Assembly: GCF_037893015.1 (NCBI RefSeq)
Contig: NC_133665.1
Span: 40,996,537-41,060,536 of the forward strand
DNA: 64,000 nucleotides
Source of the DNA: Macrotis lagotis
Taxonomy: Eukaryota > Chordata > Mammalia > Peramelemorphia > Peramelidae
Reading direction: 5' to 3'
Below the pieces are notes generated by a model, which saw nothing but the letters and a program-made list of their open reading frames with translations, was not told where the DNA came from and made no database searches. Below are positions 1 to 10,911 of this stretch, piece by piece. The translations under genes and the position numbers were made by a program. The stretch's first letter is position 1; each line of letters begins with the position of its first letter.

Positions 1-1756
1 TATGTTTAATAAGAAAGTGTTTCCCGCATCTCCCCAATCCTGTCATTGTATAGTAGCAGCTGTCAGTGTTTACTGACATTCTCCAGCCCCCGAGCTTCCC
101 CAGGAAAAACCAGACTTTCCAGTAGCTTCCCAGGTGCACTGAAATGAACAGGTAAGGGAGGTGCCCTTGACACTGGCCTCCAGAGTGATCCAGTGAGATC
201 TGGCTGAAAACTACCAGCTTTGTTTTTCAGCAGCTGTTTCTGCTCCTCCAAGGGGCATCTTCCCTATGGAGCAGCTCATGTTTGCCAGACAATGTCTGGG
301 AGGGTCCAAGGTGTACACATAGATAATAAGGGACTTGAACATGAAACAAGTCATAAATTCACAGAGCCTTGAAGAACAATTTCAATCCAATCATTTTACA
401 AATGAGAAAATTAAAGCCCAGAGAAATTAAGTGATTTCCCCAGGGCAATATGGGATTAGAGGCAGGATCTGAACCCAGGTTTTCCTAATTTCAAATCTAA
501 GACTCTATCATTGTCAATATGATCCCTAATGGAGGATGACCTCTGTGATCATCTCATTTTTAAAAGTGAAGAAACTGAGGGCCAGTATGGTGAAGAGAGA
601 AAGACAAATATAAGAAGGTTGAAAATGAATAGAGAAAGGGATGAAGAGGTAGAGGAAAGAGAATCTAATAAACTTCCCCCCTGGTTCTTTGTGTAATTTC
701 TCCCTTGTTACAGGTTCAAAGACCTTTGCTCAGAGCACTGTAAACTAATTTTATTTTTTTGTAAATCATTATAGACATGCATATTACAGGAGTAAAGTTG
801 AAGTAAAAAATACAGAAATAAATGTCTGGATTTCATAATCATGTCTAACATGATGACAGTGGTAATGGATTCTATTTATGCCGGGCTCTATCTAAAGCTT
901 GCCAATACTTCACCCACGTTGTCTCACTACATAGGAGCATAAACCCAAAATGCATCTCACAGGGTTGTTTTGAAGATCAAATGTCTAAGGTTGATACTCT
1001 AAGTATTATTGCCCTCATTTTATAGATAATAAATGTAGGTCTAGAAACAGGGAGAATTAGCACACATTTCCCTAGCTAGTTATTGGTGTATCTAGGACTT
1101 TCAACCAAGGCTTTGGACTCTATAATACTCCTTCTGTGTCACATAGAAATATGCTCTTATAATCCTTGCTGAAAATCTAGGTTAGCATTTACTAAAAAAT
1201 TCTTATATGTAAATAAGATTTATTTTCTACTACTACAATTAATAATTTTAATTTTTCATACATGTCCTGGACAAAATGAAACTCAGAGGGTATCATTTCA
1301 TAAACCAGAGAAAAATAGAGGAAATCATAAATAAAATTAGTGTACTGGAGTAGAAACCCAAGAAGGCAAGGAATTATCCTCATTTTGTTCTCAAAGCAGA
1401 AAACTTATCAGCTACCTAGCTGACAAATAGTTGGGGTGGTATTCATTTACAAAAGCATTTGACAAGGACTGTTTTCTTGTGTATTTTTCCCTACTTTCCC
1501 CAATAGCTGGATTCACAAGGAGAGCTTAGCCCAATCCCTGCTGCATAGTAGGAGGTTTATAAATGAAGGACCTGATCTAGAGTAGAGCAAGTATCTGTCT
1601 TGTATTATAACCTCTCCTCTCTCCCTTTACTGTTCACTGATTAAACTTTGGGATTTTGCCCCATGCTTTGTCTCTCATTAAAGGGGACTACATGAAGTGA
1701 CACTTTAAGCTTCCTCAATAGTCATGGGTCTCAGAGCTTTTAAAAGTCTCAAAATG
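1..1756. other. Intergenic sequence, mostly unique
   Basis: No reading frame here resembles a known protein and no splice-bounded exon was seen. Apart from one MIR-like relic the sequence is AT-rich and unique. By synteny with human (TGFBR1 then ALG2) this should lie between those two genes. That placement is inferred from ALG2 farther right, since no TGFBR1 sequence was recognised. Confidence 0.5.
380..525 (-). repeat. MIR-family SINE relic
   Basis: Read on the minus strand this follows the MIR core and tail. The plus strand shows the familiar order: a stretch like 'ttttacaaatgagaaaatt', then 'aagtgatttccccaggg', then 'ggatctgaacccaggt'. It is old and diverged, with no terminal duplication visible. 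Confidence 0.6.
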
Positions 1757-1908
1757 AGGGATGGCTAGGTGGTACAGTGGATAGAGCACCGGCCTGGAGT
1801 CAGGAGGACCTGAGTTCAAATGTGACCTTAGACACTTAATAGTTGCCTAGCTGTTGTGACCTTGGGCAAGTCACAACGCAATTGCTGCGCAGAAAAACAA
1901 AAAAAAAT
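1757..1908 (+). repeat. tRNA-derived marsupial SINE
   Basis: Head 'ggctaggtggtacagtgg', pol III B-box-like 'gagttcaaatgtgacc', the 'gaccttgggcaagtcac' body and an A-rich tail mark a full-length copy, with a few substitutions and a disturbed 3' part. Confidence 0.8.
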
Positions 1909-2269
1909 GAGACACACAGAATTGAAGGTTGCTTAGTTAAGTCTTTTGAAATGTTGTTTAGTTTTGCTGATTTTTTTTTGTTTTAAAAATATTTTTGGTT
2001 ATAATGGGGAAAAGAAGGGAAGGATATATTTAGAAATGTGGAGGATGTAAAAACAAAATGTCAATAAAATGCTTTTTTAAAAAATTAAGTAACTTCCTAC
2101 CTTTTTGTTCTCGCCCCTCCCAAAGCTGGGACTTTTTGCATCCTCAGCCTCCCACTCCTGACTTCAGGTGAGCTGGGATAGATTCCTGCCTTCTGGATAT
2201 GGTAGTTCATAGACTCATGGGATGGGATCAAATATAAAATCTTCTAACTTTTTAAGCCTTTCACAACAG

Positions 2270-2645
2270 GATCCCCTTTTGTTGTTGTTTTGCCTTTTGA
2301 ATCATTTGCACCTCACTCCTTCTCCTACCTACGCCCTCTGGGATCCAGTATAACTGGCTGTCTGACCATTCCTGACACTTGACTCTCTGCTCAGGCCTTT
2401 TCTTTGGCTGATCCCTAGGTCTGGAATCTTTTCCCCTCCCAAACTTGCCACCTTTTATGATTCAACCTAACCCCATCTCCCCCAGGAGACCTTTCCTTGT
2501 CTCTGCCTCCCCCAAGCCCTTCCTACCTTTCACTTATACTGCACATATGTTGTATACAGAATTATTTCTGCATGTTATTTTCCCCCATTAAAAACTGAGC
2601 AAGCCCATGCTTTTCCATTTATTTTTGTATTGTCAACATGTAATA
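2270..2645 (+). repeat. L2 LINE 3'-end relic
   Basis: The pyrimidine-rich run follows the order of the L2 3' region: 'tggaatcttttcccctccc', a piece like 'ggagacctttccttgtctc', then a pattern like 'cattaaaaactgagcaagc'. It is ancient and lacks an open frame. Confidence 0.55.
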
Positions 2646-2689
2646 TCATTCCTAGAACCTTTGGTCTTTTCTTGGGTGTATGTGACTGC

Positions 2690-2890
2690 ATGCCATTTTG
2701 GGGTTTTTAGCAGAGACTGGAATGATTTGCCATTTCTTTCTCCAGCTCATTTTACAGATGAGGAACTGAGGCATACGAGGTTGAGTGACTTATTCAGGGT
2801 CACATAGCTACTGAGGAACTGAGGCCAGATTTGTACTTAAACCTTCTTGCTTCCAGACCCCATGCTGTATTTACTGTACCACTTAGCTAT
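2690..2890 (-). repeat. CORE-SINE (MAR1-like) relic
   Basis: The plus strand reads as the reverse complement of a marsupial CORE-SINE: 'gaatgatttgccatttc', 'cagctcattttacagatg', 'gtgacttattcagggtca', then a diverged tRNA-like head ending 'ccacttagctattccc'. Confidence 0.65.
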
Positions 2891-3129
2891 TCCCAAGAGA
2901 CATTTTAAAGTAACCTTTGAAGCAATAGGAATTTCACCAGGATCATCCAGTCAAAGAATCTTAGATTTAGAATTGGAAGGAACTTGACAAGTCATCTAGT
3001 CCAAACTAGAGTTGGAAGAATGATGACTTGGCCAAGGTTGTATAGATGGTAATCATCAGAGTCAGAATTTGAACCCAGAGCCTCCGGCTCCCAAACCAGT
3101 TACTTTCCAATATATCACATCACTTCCCA

Positions 3130-3368
3130 GAATCTGAGTTCTTTTCATCTGAATATTTTATTTAGAAGGATGTGCTAATTGCCTCACATCCAGAGCTGTC
3201 CCTAGCTGTTCTGATCCATATCTGGATATAAGTGACTCTGGAGGAGAAAGTGAGGCTGATGAGTTAGCCCAGCACCCCTTACTCAAATCCAGTTCGGGTA
3301 CTTGCTGTAGCATCATCTCCCTGATGTCATGGTCTTCTTCAAGAGTGAAGGACAAACAACAAGAACAA
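3130..3368 (+). repeat. Composite marsupial SINE (long type)
   Basis: Shares a distinctive body with 37950-38155 and 60574-60862 in reverse orientation: a segment around 'tggaggagaaagtgaggctg', then 'ccctgatgtcatggtcttc', and an end 'ggacaaacaacaagaac'. The A/C-rich tail marks the 3' end, so this copy points right. Confidence 0.6.
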
Positions 3369-3369
3369 G

Positions 3370-3600
3370 GATTTTCTAACTAATAATAGCTAGCACTTAT
3401 AGGGTTGACGAGCACTTTAGATCTCATTTGAGTCACACAACAACCTTGGGAGGTAGATCCTATCATTAGCCTTATTTTACAGTTAAGAGATTTGAGGTAG
3501 ACAGAGGTCAAATGACTTGCCTAGGGTCACATGTCTAATAAAAGTCTAAGGTTGAATTTGAACTCACTTCTTTCCTACTCTAGGTCCCATAAGCTATGCA
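3370..3600 (-). repeat. MIR-family SINE relic
   Basis: Reverse complement of a MIR consensus: 'cttattttacagttaagag', 'atgacttgcctagggtcac' and 'tttgaactcacttctttcc' occur in the expected order. It abuts the L2 relic to its right. Confidence 0.6.
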
Positions 3601-3619
3601 CTGAACCAGAAAGTCATCC

Positions 3620-3835
3620 AAAGTCCCTATTCCTTCTGTCCTCTCTGCTGAATTTGATACCATTCCCTTCTAAAATTTCTCTTCCCTTAACCTATGTGAA
3701 GCCATTATACTTACCCCATATTCCCCCAATTCGTGATGGCTCTTCTCTTTCTTCTCCCTTGTTCCTCTTTCTCCTCCCACCCCACCAACTATAGGCTCTC
3801 CCCAAAGCTCAGTCTGTGATACTTTTTTCTTCTCA
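3620..3835 (+). repeat. L2-type reverse transcriptase relic
   Basis: Sequence like the L2 ORF2 reverse transcriptase region: 'tctgctgaatttgatacca' matches the place where L2 encodes a conserved FDTV-like motif, and 'ctctccccaaagctcagtc' matches the segment encoding PQSSVLGP. The short open frame here is a remnant, not a gene. Confidence 0.5.
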
Positions 3836-4479
3836 TAAAATCACAGGATTCCAGAGGCCATAATGACTCCCTCTGTACATTTTCTTTTGGAAATCTAATC
3901 CATACTGCAGTACATAGTACTGCATAGTACATAGGATATGTTTAATAAATATTTGTTGACTGAATATTTAGATTTAAGCAGCACCTTGGCAGCTTATATT
4001 GATATCATAATGATCAAAAGTGAAATATGGCCTCATTCTTTGGTGAAATTATCATTCCTAACCACGGAACACATTATGTTTTATTGTATGCTTTCTGCTT
4101 TAGAGGAGAATAAATTTGGGAACATTATCTTCATTTGACAAGACAAATAGTCCCTTCAGATACAAAATTGTTAAGACCATTAGGCAAGAATCAGAAATTG
4201 TTCTCAATTAAAATGGAAGCATACATTATATGTACAAATAAATCCCAGAGCAGGGCTAAACCTAATCTATAAAATCTCTGGAAAGTGTAAAAATTTTGCT
4301 CACAAATTAGAGAAATGGGATAATTACCAAATTTTCATATTTCATTTGAGGAGTCTAGTTTTTTCCTTAGGTTCCATTTGTTGGCCAAAAATAAAGACAC
4401 TATTCAAAGATTAATAGTCTTCAATTAAATATGCATAGAGATCATGAATTAAAAGATATCACTCTATCTCCTATATAAC

Positions 4480-4625
4480 TTGTAGCATCTAAACTTGCTG
4501 TGTGACCTTAAGCAGGTCAAAAAGCCACCAGGGGCCTTGGTTTCCTAATCTGTACAATGAGAAGGTTGGACTAGATGGCCTCTGAGGTTCCTTCTAACTC
4601 TAGGTCTATAATCCTATGGTGTCAA
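4480..4625 (+). repeat. MIR/Ther-type SINE relic
   Basis: Plus-strand body 'ctgtgtgaccttaagcagg', then 'tttcctaatctgtacaatg', then 'ggactagatggcctctgag'. This follows the tail of MIR-like SINEs in mammals. The head is missing. Confidence 0.6.
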
Positions 4626-4827
4626 TTCTCTGAAAAGAAGGAGTTGGCAATACTTCTGGGTGTTATGAGGTAGAAGAAGAAGACTGTAATGGATATCATA
4701 GAGCTTAAAAATGTAGAAGAAACAGATAAAAGTGTGTGGTATAGGAAGCAGAGCACTGAACTTGAAGAGGTCTAGGTTTAAATTCCATCTTGAACTCTTA
4801 CTAATTATATAACTCTAGGCAAGTGAT

Positions 4828-5065
4828 AGGGCAGCTAGGTGGCTCAATGAATATTGGACTGGACATGGAGTCAGGAAGACTCATCTTCCTGAATTCAAAT
4901 CTGTTCTCATATAAGACCCTGGGCAAGTCACTTAACCCTGAAAGCCTCAATTTCCTCATTTGTAAAATGAGCGCAAGAAACAAATGACAAACCACTCCAG
5001 AATCTCTGCCAAAATAATCTCAAATAGGGTCATGAAGAGTTGGACACGACTGCACAACAACAGAA
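4828..5065 (+). repeat. CORE-SINE (MAR1-like), near full length
   Basis: Begins 'gggcagctaggtggctcaat', carries 'aagtcacttaaccctgaaag', the core 'cctcatttgtaaaatgagc', the distinctive tail around 'caaaccactccagaatctc', and ends 'ggacacgactgcacaacaac'. The complete order from head to CAAC-rich tail makes this one of the clearer long SINEs in the window. Confidence 0.8.
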
Positions 5066-5329
5066 GGCAAGTTACAACTTCTTGGATTTGGGTTTTTTTT
5101 TTTAATCTGTAAAATGAGGGTTTTGATTCGATGTACTTGTAAATTTTCTTCCAGTTCTAAATCTATAAACCTATACTCTCACAGGAATGGAAGGAGGAAA
5201 GGTGTCTCAGGGTCTAGGGAGATAATATTATGTTACATTATCTCTAGGGAAGTGAAAAGATACTACTCAGAGGCAACGGTCCATTAATTAACTATTGTTT
5301 CCTCTGGAAATTATTTATTTCATTTATTT

Positions 5330-5525
5330 CTACGTCCAGATAGAAACTCTTGACTCGTTATATTGTATTTCATTTTCATATATTTAGACTTACCTGTTTC
5401 TTTCTCCCATTAGACTGCAAATTCCTTGATGGTACAGGTTTTCATTTTTATTTGTGGTTCAGACAATTATGTTTCTCACTCACAGTAGACAGTTAATAAA
5501 TGTTCTTAAATCTAATTGACTGACG
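5330..5525 (+). repeat. L2 LINE 3'-end relic
   Basis: Shows the terminal L2 order: 'cccattagactgcaaattcc', 'gatggtacaggttttcatt', 'agttaataaatgttctta', ending near 'aattgactga'. It is diverged. Confidence 0.55.
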
Positions 5526-6299
5526 TAAGTAAGTTTTATTCTTTCTTCTGGAAAGGAGGAGACTAAGAAAGATAATGGAAGCAGGAAAACATTCAAGGTC
5601 TGAAAAAAAATGATTTAGGGTTGGGATTCCCAAGTCAAGGTTCAGTTTATGGAAAGCCCTAGGGCTAAGCTATGGCACATAAACTATACCATTTAAGCCA
5701 ATGGATTGAGTCATTGAGGAATTGAGGATAATACCAAGGTTGTAACGTAGGTGACTAGAAGGATGGCTGTCCTAGACAATAATCAGAAAATTTAGAAGAT
5801 AGAGGAAGATGGTTTGGAAAAAATAATGTAATCAAAATTGTAAAGAGGATCACAAGCCTTTCATTACTGTTAATCCTGTGAGATTCATTAGCTATCCCAT
5901 CCATGAAAATGGAGGAGGAAGGATTCTTTCTTACCAATCACTACCCTGATGCCCAGACCATCTCTGAGGGATGTTTCACAGAGAGCAGACACAAGGTGTT
6001 CTGGTAAGACTGGGGGCCAGCCAATAAAAGGAATTAACCAATGGCACCTACAAATTGATATTGTGAATTCCCAAATAGTGTTTACATCTTTAATTGCCCT
6101 AAGGAATCAATATGTAGCTCCAAAGGAGGGAGGTTAAGAATTTGCCCAGCAGAGGTAATAGGCAGATTGGGAGAGGTTCAGGATTGATGGAGATAAGCTC
6201 AATGGAGGGTTATTTCAGGGTTCTTTCAACTTCTGATTGGTTGCACACATATCCCTTGGGTCTCAGCTCACATTTTGAAGACCACTAACTTAGATGAAA
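5526..6299. other. Intergenic, no feature recognised
   Basis: No repeat family, exon or RNA gene recognised. Two short open frames on opposite strands (5755-5937 and 5949-6137) have low-complexity translations and no recognisable domain. Confidence 0.4.
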
Positions 6300-6668
6300 C
6301 TTTGCCTAGAAGATATACTTATCAGCTTTGCAGATGAATGGAAGTAAGGAAGACTAGACAATATATTGAAAGAAAATCAATATCCAAAAAGATCTTGGCT
6401 GGTTAGAAAATTGGACAGAATTTAATATGATGAAATTTAATAGGGATCAAATTAAAGTTCTACATTGGTTTGAAAAATCTGCTCCACGAGATGGTGGGTG
6501 GGGATGTGGCTGAGCAACAGTGTAAAGGGAATCATGGGATCTAAGAGGGTCCTAAACTCAATATGATAGTTGGATATGATAGTTTCCCTGCTGTCCCCCA
6601 TTACAGGAGCAATGAAGAACAGATTCTGGAACCTTCCTACCACAAATGAACTTCTCTGAAGTTGCACT
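6300..6668 (+). repeat. CR1/L3-type LINE relic
   Basis: Patches recall the C-terminal half of CR1/L3 reverse transcriptases in amniotes: 'cagctttgcagatgaatgg' sits where these elements encode FADD, followed by 'gatgaaatttaatagggatc' and 'cctaaactcaatatgatag'. Many gaps; no intact frame. Confidence 0.4.
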
Positions 6669-7161
6669 ATTTTCTATGTGACTAATAACATAAATTCAAT
6701 TCAATAAACTTTTATTAAGCACCTACTAGGAGTTAGGTATTGTGCCAAGAGGACTGGTTATAATTTATAGCTTCTTTTTTGGAATTTTTTGGTCAAGCCA
6801 AGATTTTATCAGAATGGCAGAAGGGGGGGAACCCCTTGAGGTTATTGTCTACTATGAGAGAAGATTCCATGGCAAGATCATCTGACACAAGAAGCAGCTG
6901 TAAACCATGAGCTTCAGTGAATTCTATAGAAATCAAAGTCAGTGACCTGAAAAGGGCTTGCTTCCCACTTAACTTTTTTTTTAAATGTGAAGATTACTAC
7001 AAAAACTTTTTCTATTCCTCATTCACCATGAGACAAAGATGGACCCGAAGAATTCCCTAGCTAGGAAGAGGAGATGGAAGAAGAAAGAGAAAATTGTGAC
7101 TATAGCAGTCATTTTTTCCCTTTAACACTTCTAATACTTTTACTTGAATTTTATATAATTC

Positions 7162-7215
<54 letters not shown>

Positions 7216-7929
7216 TGCAGTGATCTCTATGTTGTGTATCTGAATGCTTCTGCTCCAGAGAGAATACATGAGAGGACCAGAGTCAATATAATTATAGAAT
7301 TACTATATTTGATATTAATATTTTTATTTTCTTGATTAGAATTTAAGGATGTGGAAAGTGGAACAGCTCAGTCATTGAATACCCTCTAGTGGCCAGAAGC
7401 GATACTGCAGTCTGTCAAAAGTTGAGAGCCCCACTCAACAGTTTAACTAGAATGTTACCTGGTAATTGAGACATTACTCCAAATCATTTGGCTAGATCTT
7501 AAACTCTGTAACATCTGTGTCCCATTAAATTTGAAGGAGATAGCAAAGTCAAGCCAAACAAATGTTTCATGCAAAAAAATCTACACTATCAAATGAGATA
7601 ATATTTATAAACAAACCCTTAGCAGAGTTCCTATACACTGTATAAATGCCTATTGTCTTTCCTTCCCTACAATAATGAAAACATCAGGAACACCAAAAGG
7701 AAAATGCACTCTTGATTCCAAACTCTTCAGTCTCAGACCACAGATGTTCAAATGCATCCTTTTGGTAGAGAGGTGGGGACTGTGAGTATAGAGAGTTGCA
7801 TATACAGTCATCTGTGATTCCTCTGCCAGCTGATTTTACTTGGTTGTTTTTCTTTCTTATGTGGGAGAGTTCAATGTGAGGGATTATATATCCAGAATGA
7901 CTGTGATGTAAAACCAAATACAAGGATGA
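6669..7929. other. Intergenic, unique plus AT microsatellite
   Basis: A short MIR/L2-like patch lies at about 6695-6750 ('aaacttttattaagcaccta'). Apart from that and the AT repeat at 7162-7216, nothing was recognised. The open frames at 7057-7269 and 7684-7944 do not resemble proteins I know. Confidence 0.4.
7162..7216. repeat. (AT)n microsatellite
   Basis: Alternating A/T with two interruptions by G or C. It is symmetric and likely to vary in length. It also creates a spurious minus-strand open frame rich in Tyr and Ile. Confidence 0.9.
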
Positions 7930-8901
7930 AAAGAAAATGAGCAAATGGCTACCTGCTCAAAAAGAATTCAGAGAAGGACTCAAAAAAGACTTAAAAAATC
8001 AAATATGAGAGATTGAGGAAAAACACAAAAGAAAACGTGAATAATTCAAGAAAAATAAGAAAATTATGAAAATAAAGTAAACCAACTGGAAAAGGAGATC
8101 CAGAATCTTAAGGGAAAAAATGACTCTGAAGATTAGAATTGGGCAAGGGGAAACCAGTGAAGTTATAAGAGGCCAAGAAATAATAAAACAAAATATAAAA
8201 AATAGGAGAGGTGAAATACCTCACAAGAAAAACAACAGATTTAGAGAACAGATCAAGAAGAAAAAACATAAAAATAATTGGACTACTTGAAAGCTATGAT
8301 CAAGAAAAGAAACCTGATAACAATAATACAAGAAACAATTAAAGAAAATTGTCCTGAAATGTTAGAACAAGTGGGGAAAACAGAAATAGAAAAAATTCAC
8401 TAATCACTACCTGAAATGGATCCTAGAAGGAAAACTGACAGGAGTATCATAGCTAAATACTGAAACCCCTGGTTAAGGAGAAAATATTAAGAGCAATAAG
8501 AAAAAAGAATTCAAGTATTATGGAACCACAATTAGAATTACACAAGACTTAGTAGTAGCTATTTTAAAAGACTGCAGGTCTTGGAACACTATATTTTGAA
8601 GAGCAAAAGAACCGGAGTTGTGGCCAAAAATATTATACACAGCAAAGTTAAGTATAATCCTGAATGAAAAAAAAAGAATATTCAATGAATTGCTAGACTT
8701 TTAGGATTTTGTTGCAAAAAAGAATTGAACTTTAAAATTTGACATACAAGAACCAAGAGAAATAGAAGGTAAATATCAAAGACTAATTACCAGGAACTCA
8801 ATAAGAACAGTTAATTATCTTTACAAAGAAATGTAAACCATATGTATAAGATTATTATTAGTAATTGGGTAGTTAAAAGGAAAGATGGGGTAGAATTGAG
8901 T
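7930..8901 (+). repeat. L1 ORF1 relic (left part of interrupted L1)
   Basis: A-rich, heavily charged remains of L1 ORF1 in several frames. The order matches ORF1p: coiled-coil-like Lys/Glu/Gln stretch (7960-8250), an RNA-binding patch around 'aaaataattggactacttg' (8270-8290), then the C-terminal domain ('aattcaagtattatggaacc', 'cacaagacttagtagtagc'). Frames are broken by many stops. The element resumes after two insertions at about 10005. Confidence 0.7.
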
Positions 8902-8919
8902 GGGATGGGATTCTTTTTT

Positions 8920-9661
8920 GTTTTTTTGTTTTTTGTTTTTTCCTTTTTTTAAAATTAATTTATTTTCATCCATATACGCACAAAATTGCCTTCCACCCTC
9001 CCTTCCCATCCCTATCCCCTCAGCAGCAAACAGGCAGGTTAGTATTATACATACATATTTTGGATAAACAGTTTACATACAAGTCATTTTCGGTATGAGG
9101 AATTAGAATTAAGGGAAAGAGTTATATAAGAAATAATTTTGATAAAGTATTCATCAGATTCTGAAGGAGTTTTTTAAAATTTGTTTTGTTTTTCTTCCTC
9201 TGGATGGGGATAGCACTGTCCATAGCCAGTCTAATAGTTATTCTAGCTCTCTGAACCACTGAAAGGAGCTGCTTCTATAAAGATTGTTTATCTCATAGTG
9301 ATGTTGTTAATGTGTACATTATTCTCCCGGCTCTACTCCCTTCGCTCAACATCGGATCCTATAACTCATTCTATGCTTCTTTAGAATCTGACCATTTATG
9401 GTTTCTTATAGAACAACAGTATTCTATAGTATTCATGTACCATGACTTGTTTAGCCATTCCCCAATTGATGGCCATCCTCCCAATTTCCAATTCTTTGCC
9501 ACTATTTTTCTTTTTTGTTTTTGTTTTCAAGGTAACAGGGTTAAGTGATTTGTCCAGATCACATAGCTAGGTAATTATAATGTGTCTGAGGTCAAATTTG
9601 AATTCAGGTCCTCCTGACTCCAGGACCATAATTCTGCTCACTGCACCTCCTGGTTGTCCCT
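8920..9661 (-). mobile_element. SINE-L1 chimeric insertion (3'-end L1 plus SINE)
   Basis: On the minus strand the order is SINE (9661 to about 9515), an A-rich joint, then the 3' end of an L1 (about 9510 to 8930) with a terminal A-rich run. A single direct repeat, GGGATGGGATTCTTTTTT, flanks the whole (8902-8919 and 9662-9679). The L1 piece matches the same region of the L1 at 15200-15440, for example 'ttagccattccccaattga'. One shared flanking duplication and a poly-A at the joint are what template switching during target-primed reverse transcription would leave; two separate insertions remain possible. Confidence 0.6.
9515..9661 (-). repeat. tRNA-derived SINE (5' part of chimera)
   Basis: Plus strand reads 'caaggtaacagggttaag', 'gtccagatcacatagctagg', 'ctcctgactccaggaccat', ending 'ctggttgtccc', the reverse complement of the SINE head. 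It shows no target duplication of its own on the L1 side. Confidence 0.8.
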
Positions 9662-9679
9662 GGGATGGGATTCTTTTTT

Positions 9680-9990
9680 TTTTAATTAGGAAGTGTTTTT
9701 TTCTTTAGAAAGATTTTATTTATTTTGAGTTTTACAATCCCCCCATTGTTTCCCTCCCCCCCCCCCAGAAGGCATTCTATTAATCTTTACATTGTTTCCA
9801 TGGTATACACTGAACTCAGTTGAATGTGATGAGAGAGAAACCATATCCTTAAGGAAGAAAAATAAAGTATAAGAGATAGAAAAATTATATAATAAGATAA
9901 TGGGTTTTTCCCCCCTAAATTGAAGGTCTTTGGACTTTGTTCAAACTCCACAATTCTTTCTCTGGATTTAGATGGTATTCTCCATTGCAT
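9680..9990 (-). mobile_element. 5'-truncated L1 3' end, second hit at same target
   Basis: Minus-strand L1 3' end only about 310 bp long. Its plus-strand reading ('gagttttacaatccccccat', 'gatgagagagaaaccatatc', 'gatggtattctccattgc') aligns with the inner L1 3' end at 14870-15150. It is flanked by GGGATGGGATTCTT (9662-9675) and GGGATGGGGTTCTT (9991-10004), so it used the same target motif as the neighbouring chimera. Confidence 0.75.
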
Positions 9991-10004
9991 GGGATGGGGT
10001 TCTT

Positions 10005-10445
10005 AAAAGAAAAATGGTCTAGAAAAATATTTTTAAAAATTATCTTCTTATACAAATGAGGTATAAGAAGAATTGATACAGAAGAATTAGATAGGAAAAG
10101 AAAAATTGGTGGTTCTGGAAATCTACTGTCATCAAGAATGTATAAGGGAGGAACAACAATACATATACATACAAACATACATACATACAAACTCAAACAT
10201 ATGGAAAGAAGTAAAAGCAGGGATTAGGAAAGGTACTGAGTTAGAGGGTAAGGAAATAGGGTAAGAAGGTAATAGAAGGCTGTGTAGATTGACAGGGTGT
10301 ATAGAAAAGTGTGAAGATAAATGGGGAGGGGTGTATAGAAGGAAGTTTAAGGGAGGAATTCTTTGAAGAGCAGTTGATTAAGGACTAGGAAGTCAAGGTA
10401 GTGAGTTGCTTTCAGGAAATGTTATAAAATTGAGAGATTCATTGA
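10005..10445 (+). repeat. L1 continuation after insertions
   Basis: Sequence after the third target copy continues the interrupted L1 (post-ORF1 region), with patches such as 'gtataagaagaattgatac' and 'ggaaatctactgtcatcaag'. It is A/G-rich and non-coding. The ACAT-rich run at 10160-10195 is a small microsatellite within it. Confidence 0.5.
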
Positions 10446-10590
10446 TGTATCTATTTATCTATATATATGTATACATATGTACATATACTGTCTCTATATG
10501 GGTATGTATGTGTCTGTAAGTATATATATATGTATTTATACATATGTCTATGTTTGTGTATGGTATATGTTTGTATATGTGTACTCATGC
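10446..10590. repeat. Compound TATG/TATA/TGTA microsatellite
   Basis: Runs of 'tatatatatgtata' and 'tgtatgtgtctg' type repeats produce overlapping spurious open frames on both strands (10451-10690 minus, 10467-10730 plus) rich in Tyr, Ile and Cys. These are not genes. Confidence 0.8.
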
Positions 10591-10707
10591 TTAATCTTGG
10601 TGGTGGGAGAAAAAATAAGGAAAACAGTGGACAGCAGAGACTAGAAAAAACTAACAAGGAAGCAAAGAAAAGATGGAAAAATTTGAACACAATGAGTAAT
10701 ATTCATT

Positions 10708-10898
10708 CATCTATTTATTTATTTATTTAGTTTTGTTTTGTTTGTTTGTTTGTTTAGTTTTTGCAAGGCAATGGGATTAAGTGGCTTGCCCAAGGCCACA
10801 CAGCTAGGTAATTATTAAGTGTCTGAGGTGGGATTTGGACTCAGGTACTCCTGACTCCAGGGCTGGTGCTCTATCCACTGCACCACCTAGCCACCCCC
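10708..10898 (-). repeat. tRNA-derived SINE with long T/A-rich joint
   Basis: Reverse complement of the short SINE: 'gttaagtggcttgcccaagg'-type body is intact and the copy ends 'gcaccacctagccaccccc'. Candidate target duplication TAATATTCATT (10697-10707) and TAATATTTATT (10901-10911). The copy is close to the family consensus, so it is relatively young. Confidence 0.85.
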
Positions 10899-10911
10899 AA
10901 TAATATTTATT

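Noticed and set aside
1757-1908. tRNA gene candidates in SINE heads
   Set aside because: Heads have A- and B-box-like words, but the rest does not fold into a cloverleaf and copies are dispersed with poly-A tails. These are SINEs.
7057-7269. Minus-strand 70-codon frame with a Tyr/Ile repeat
   Set aside because: It is the translation of the AT microsatellite.
10451-10730. Overlapping Cys/Tyr-rich small proteins on both strands
   Set aside because: Generated by the TATG/TGTA microsatellite; mirror-image frames are the sign of simple repeat DNA.
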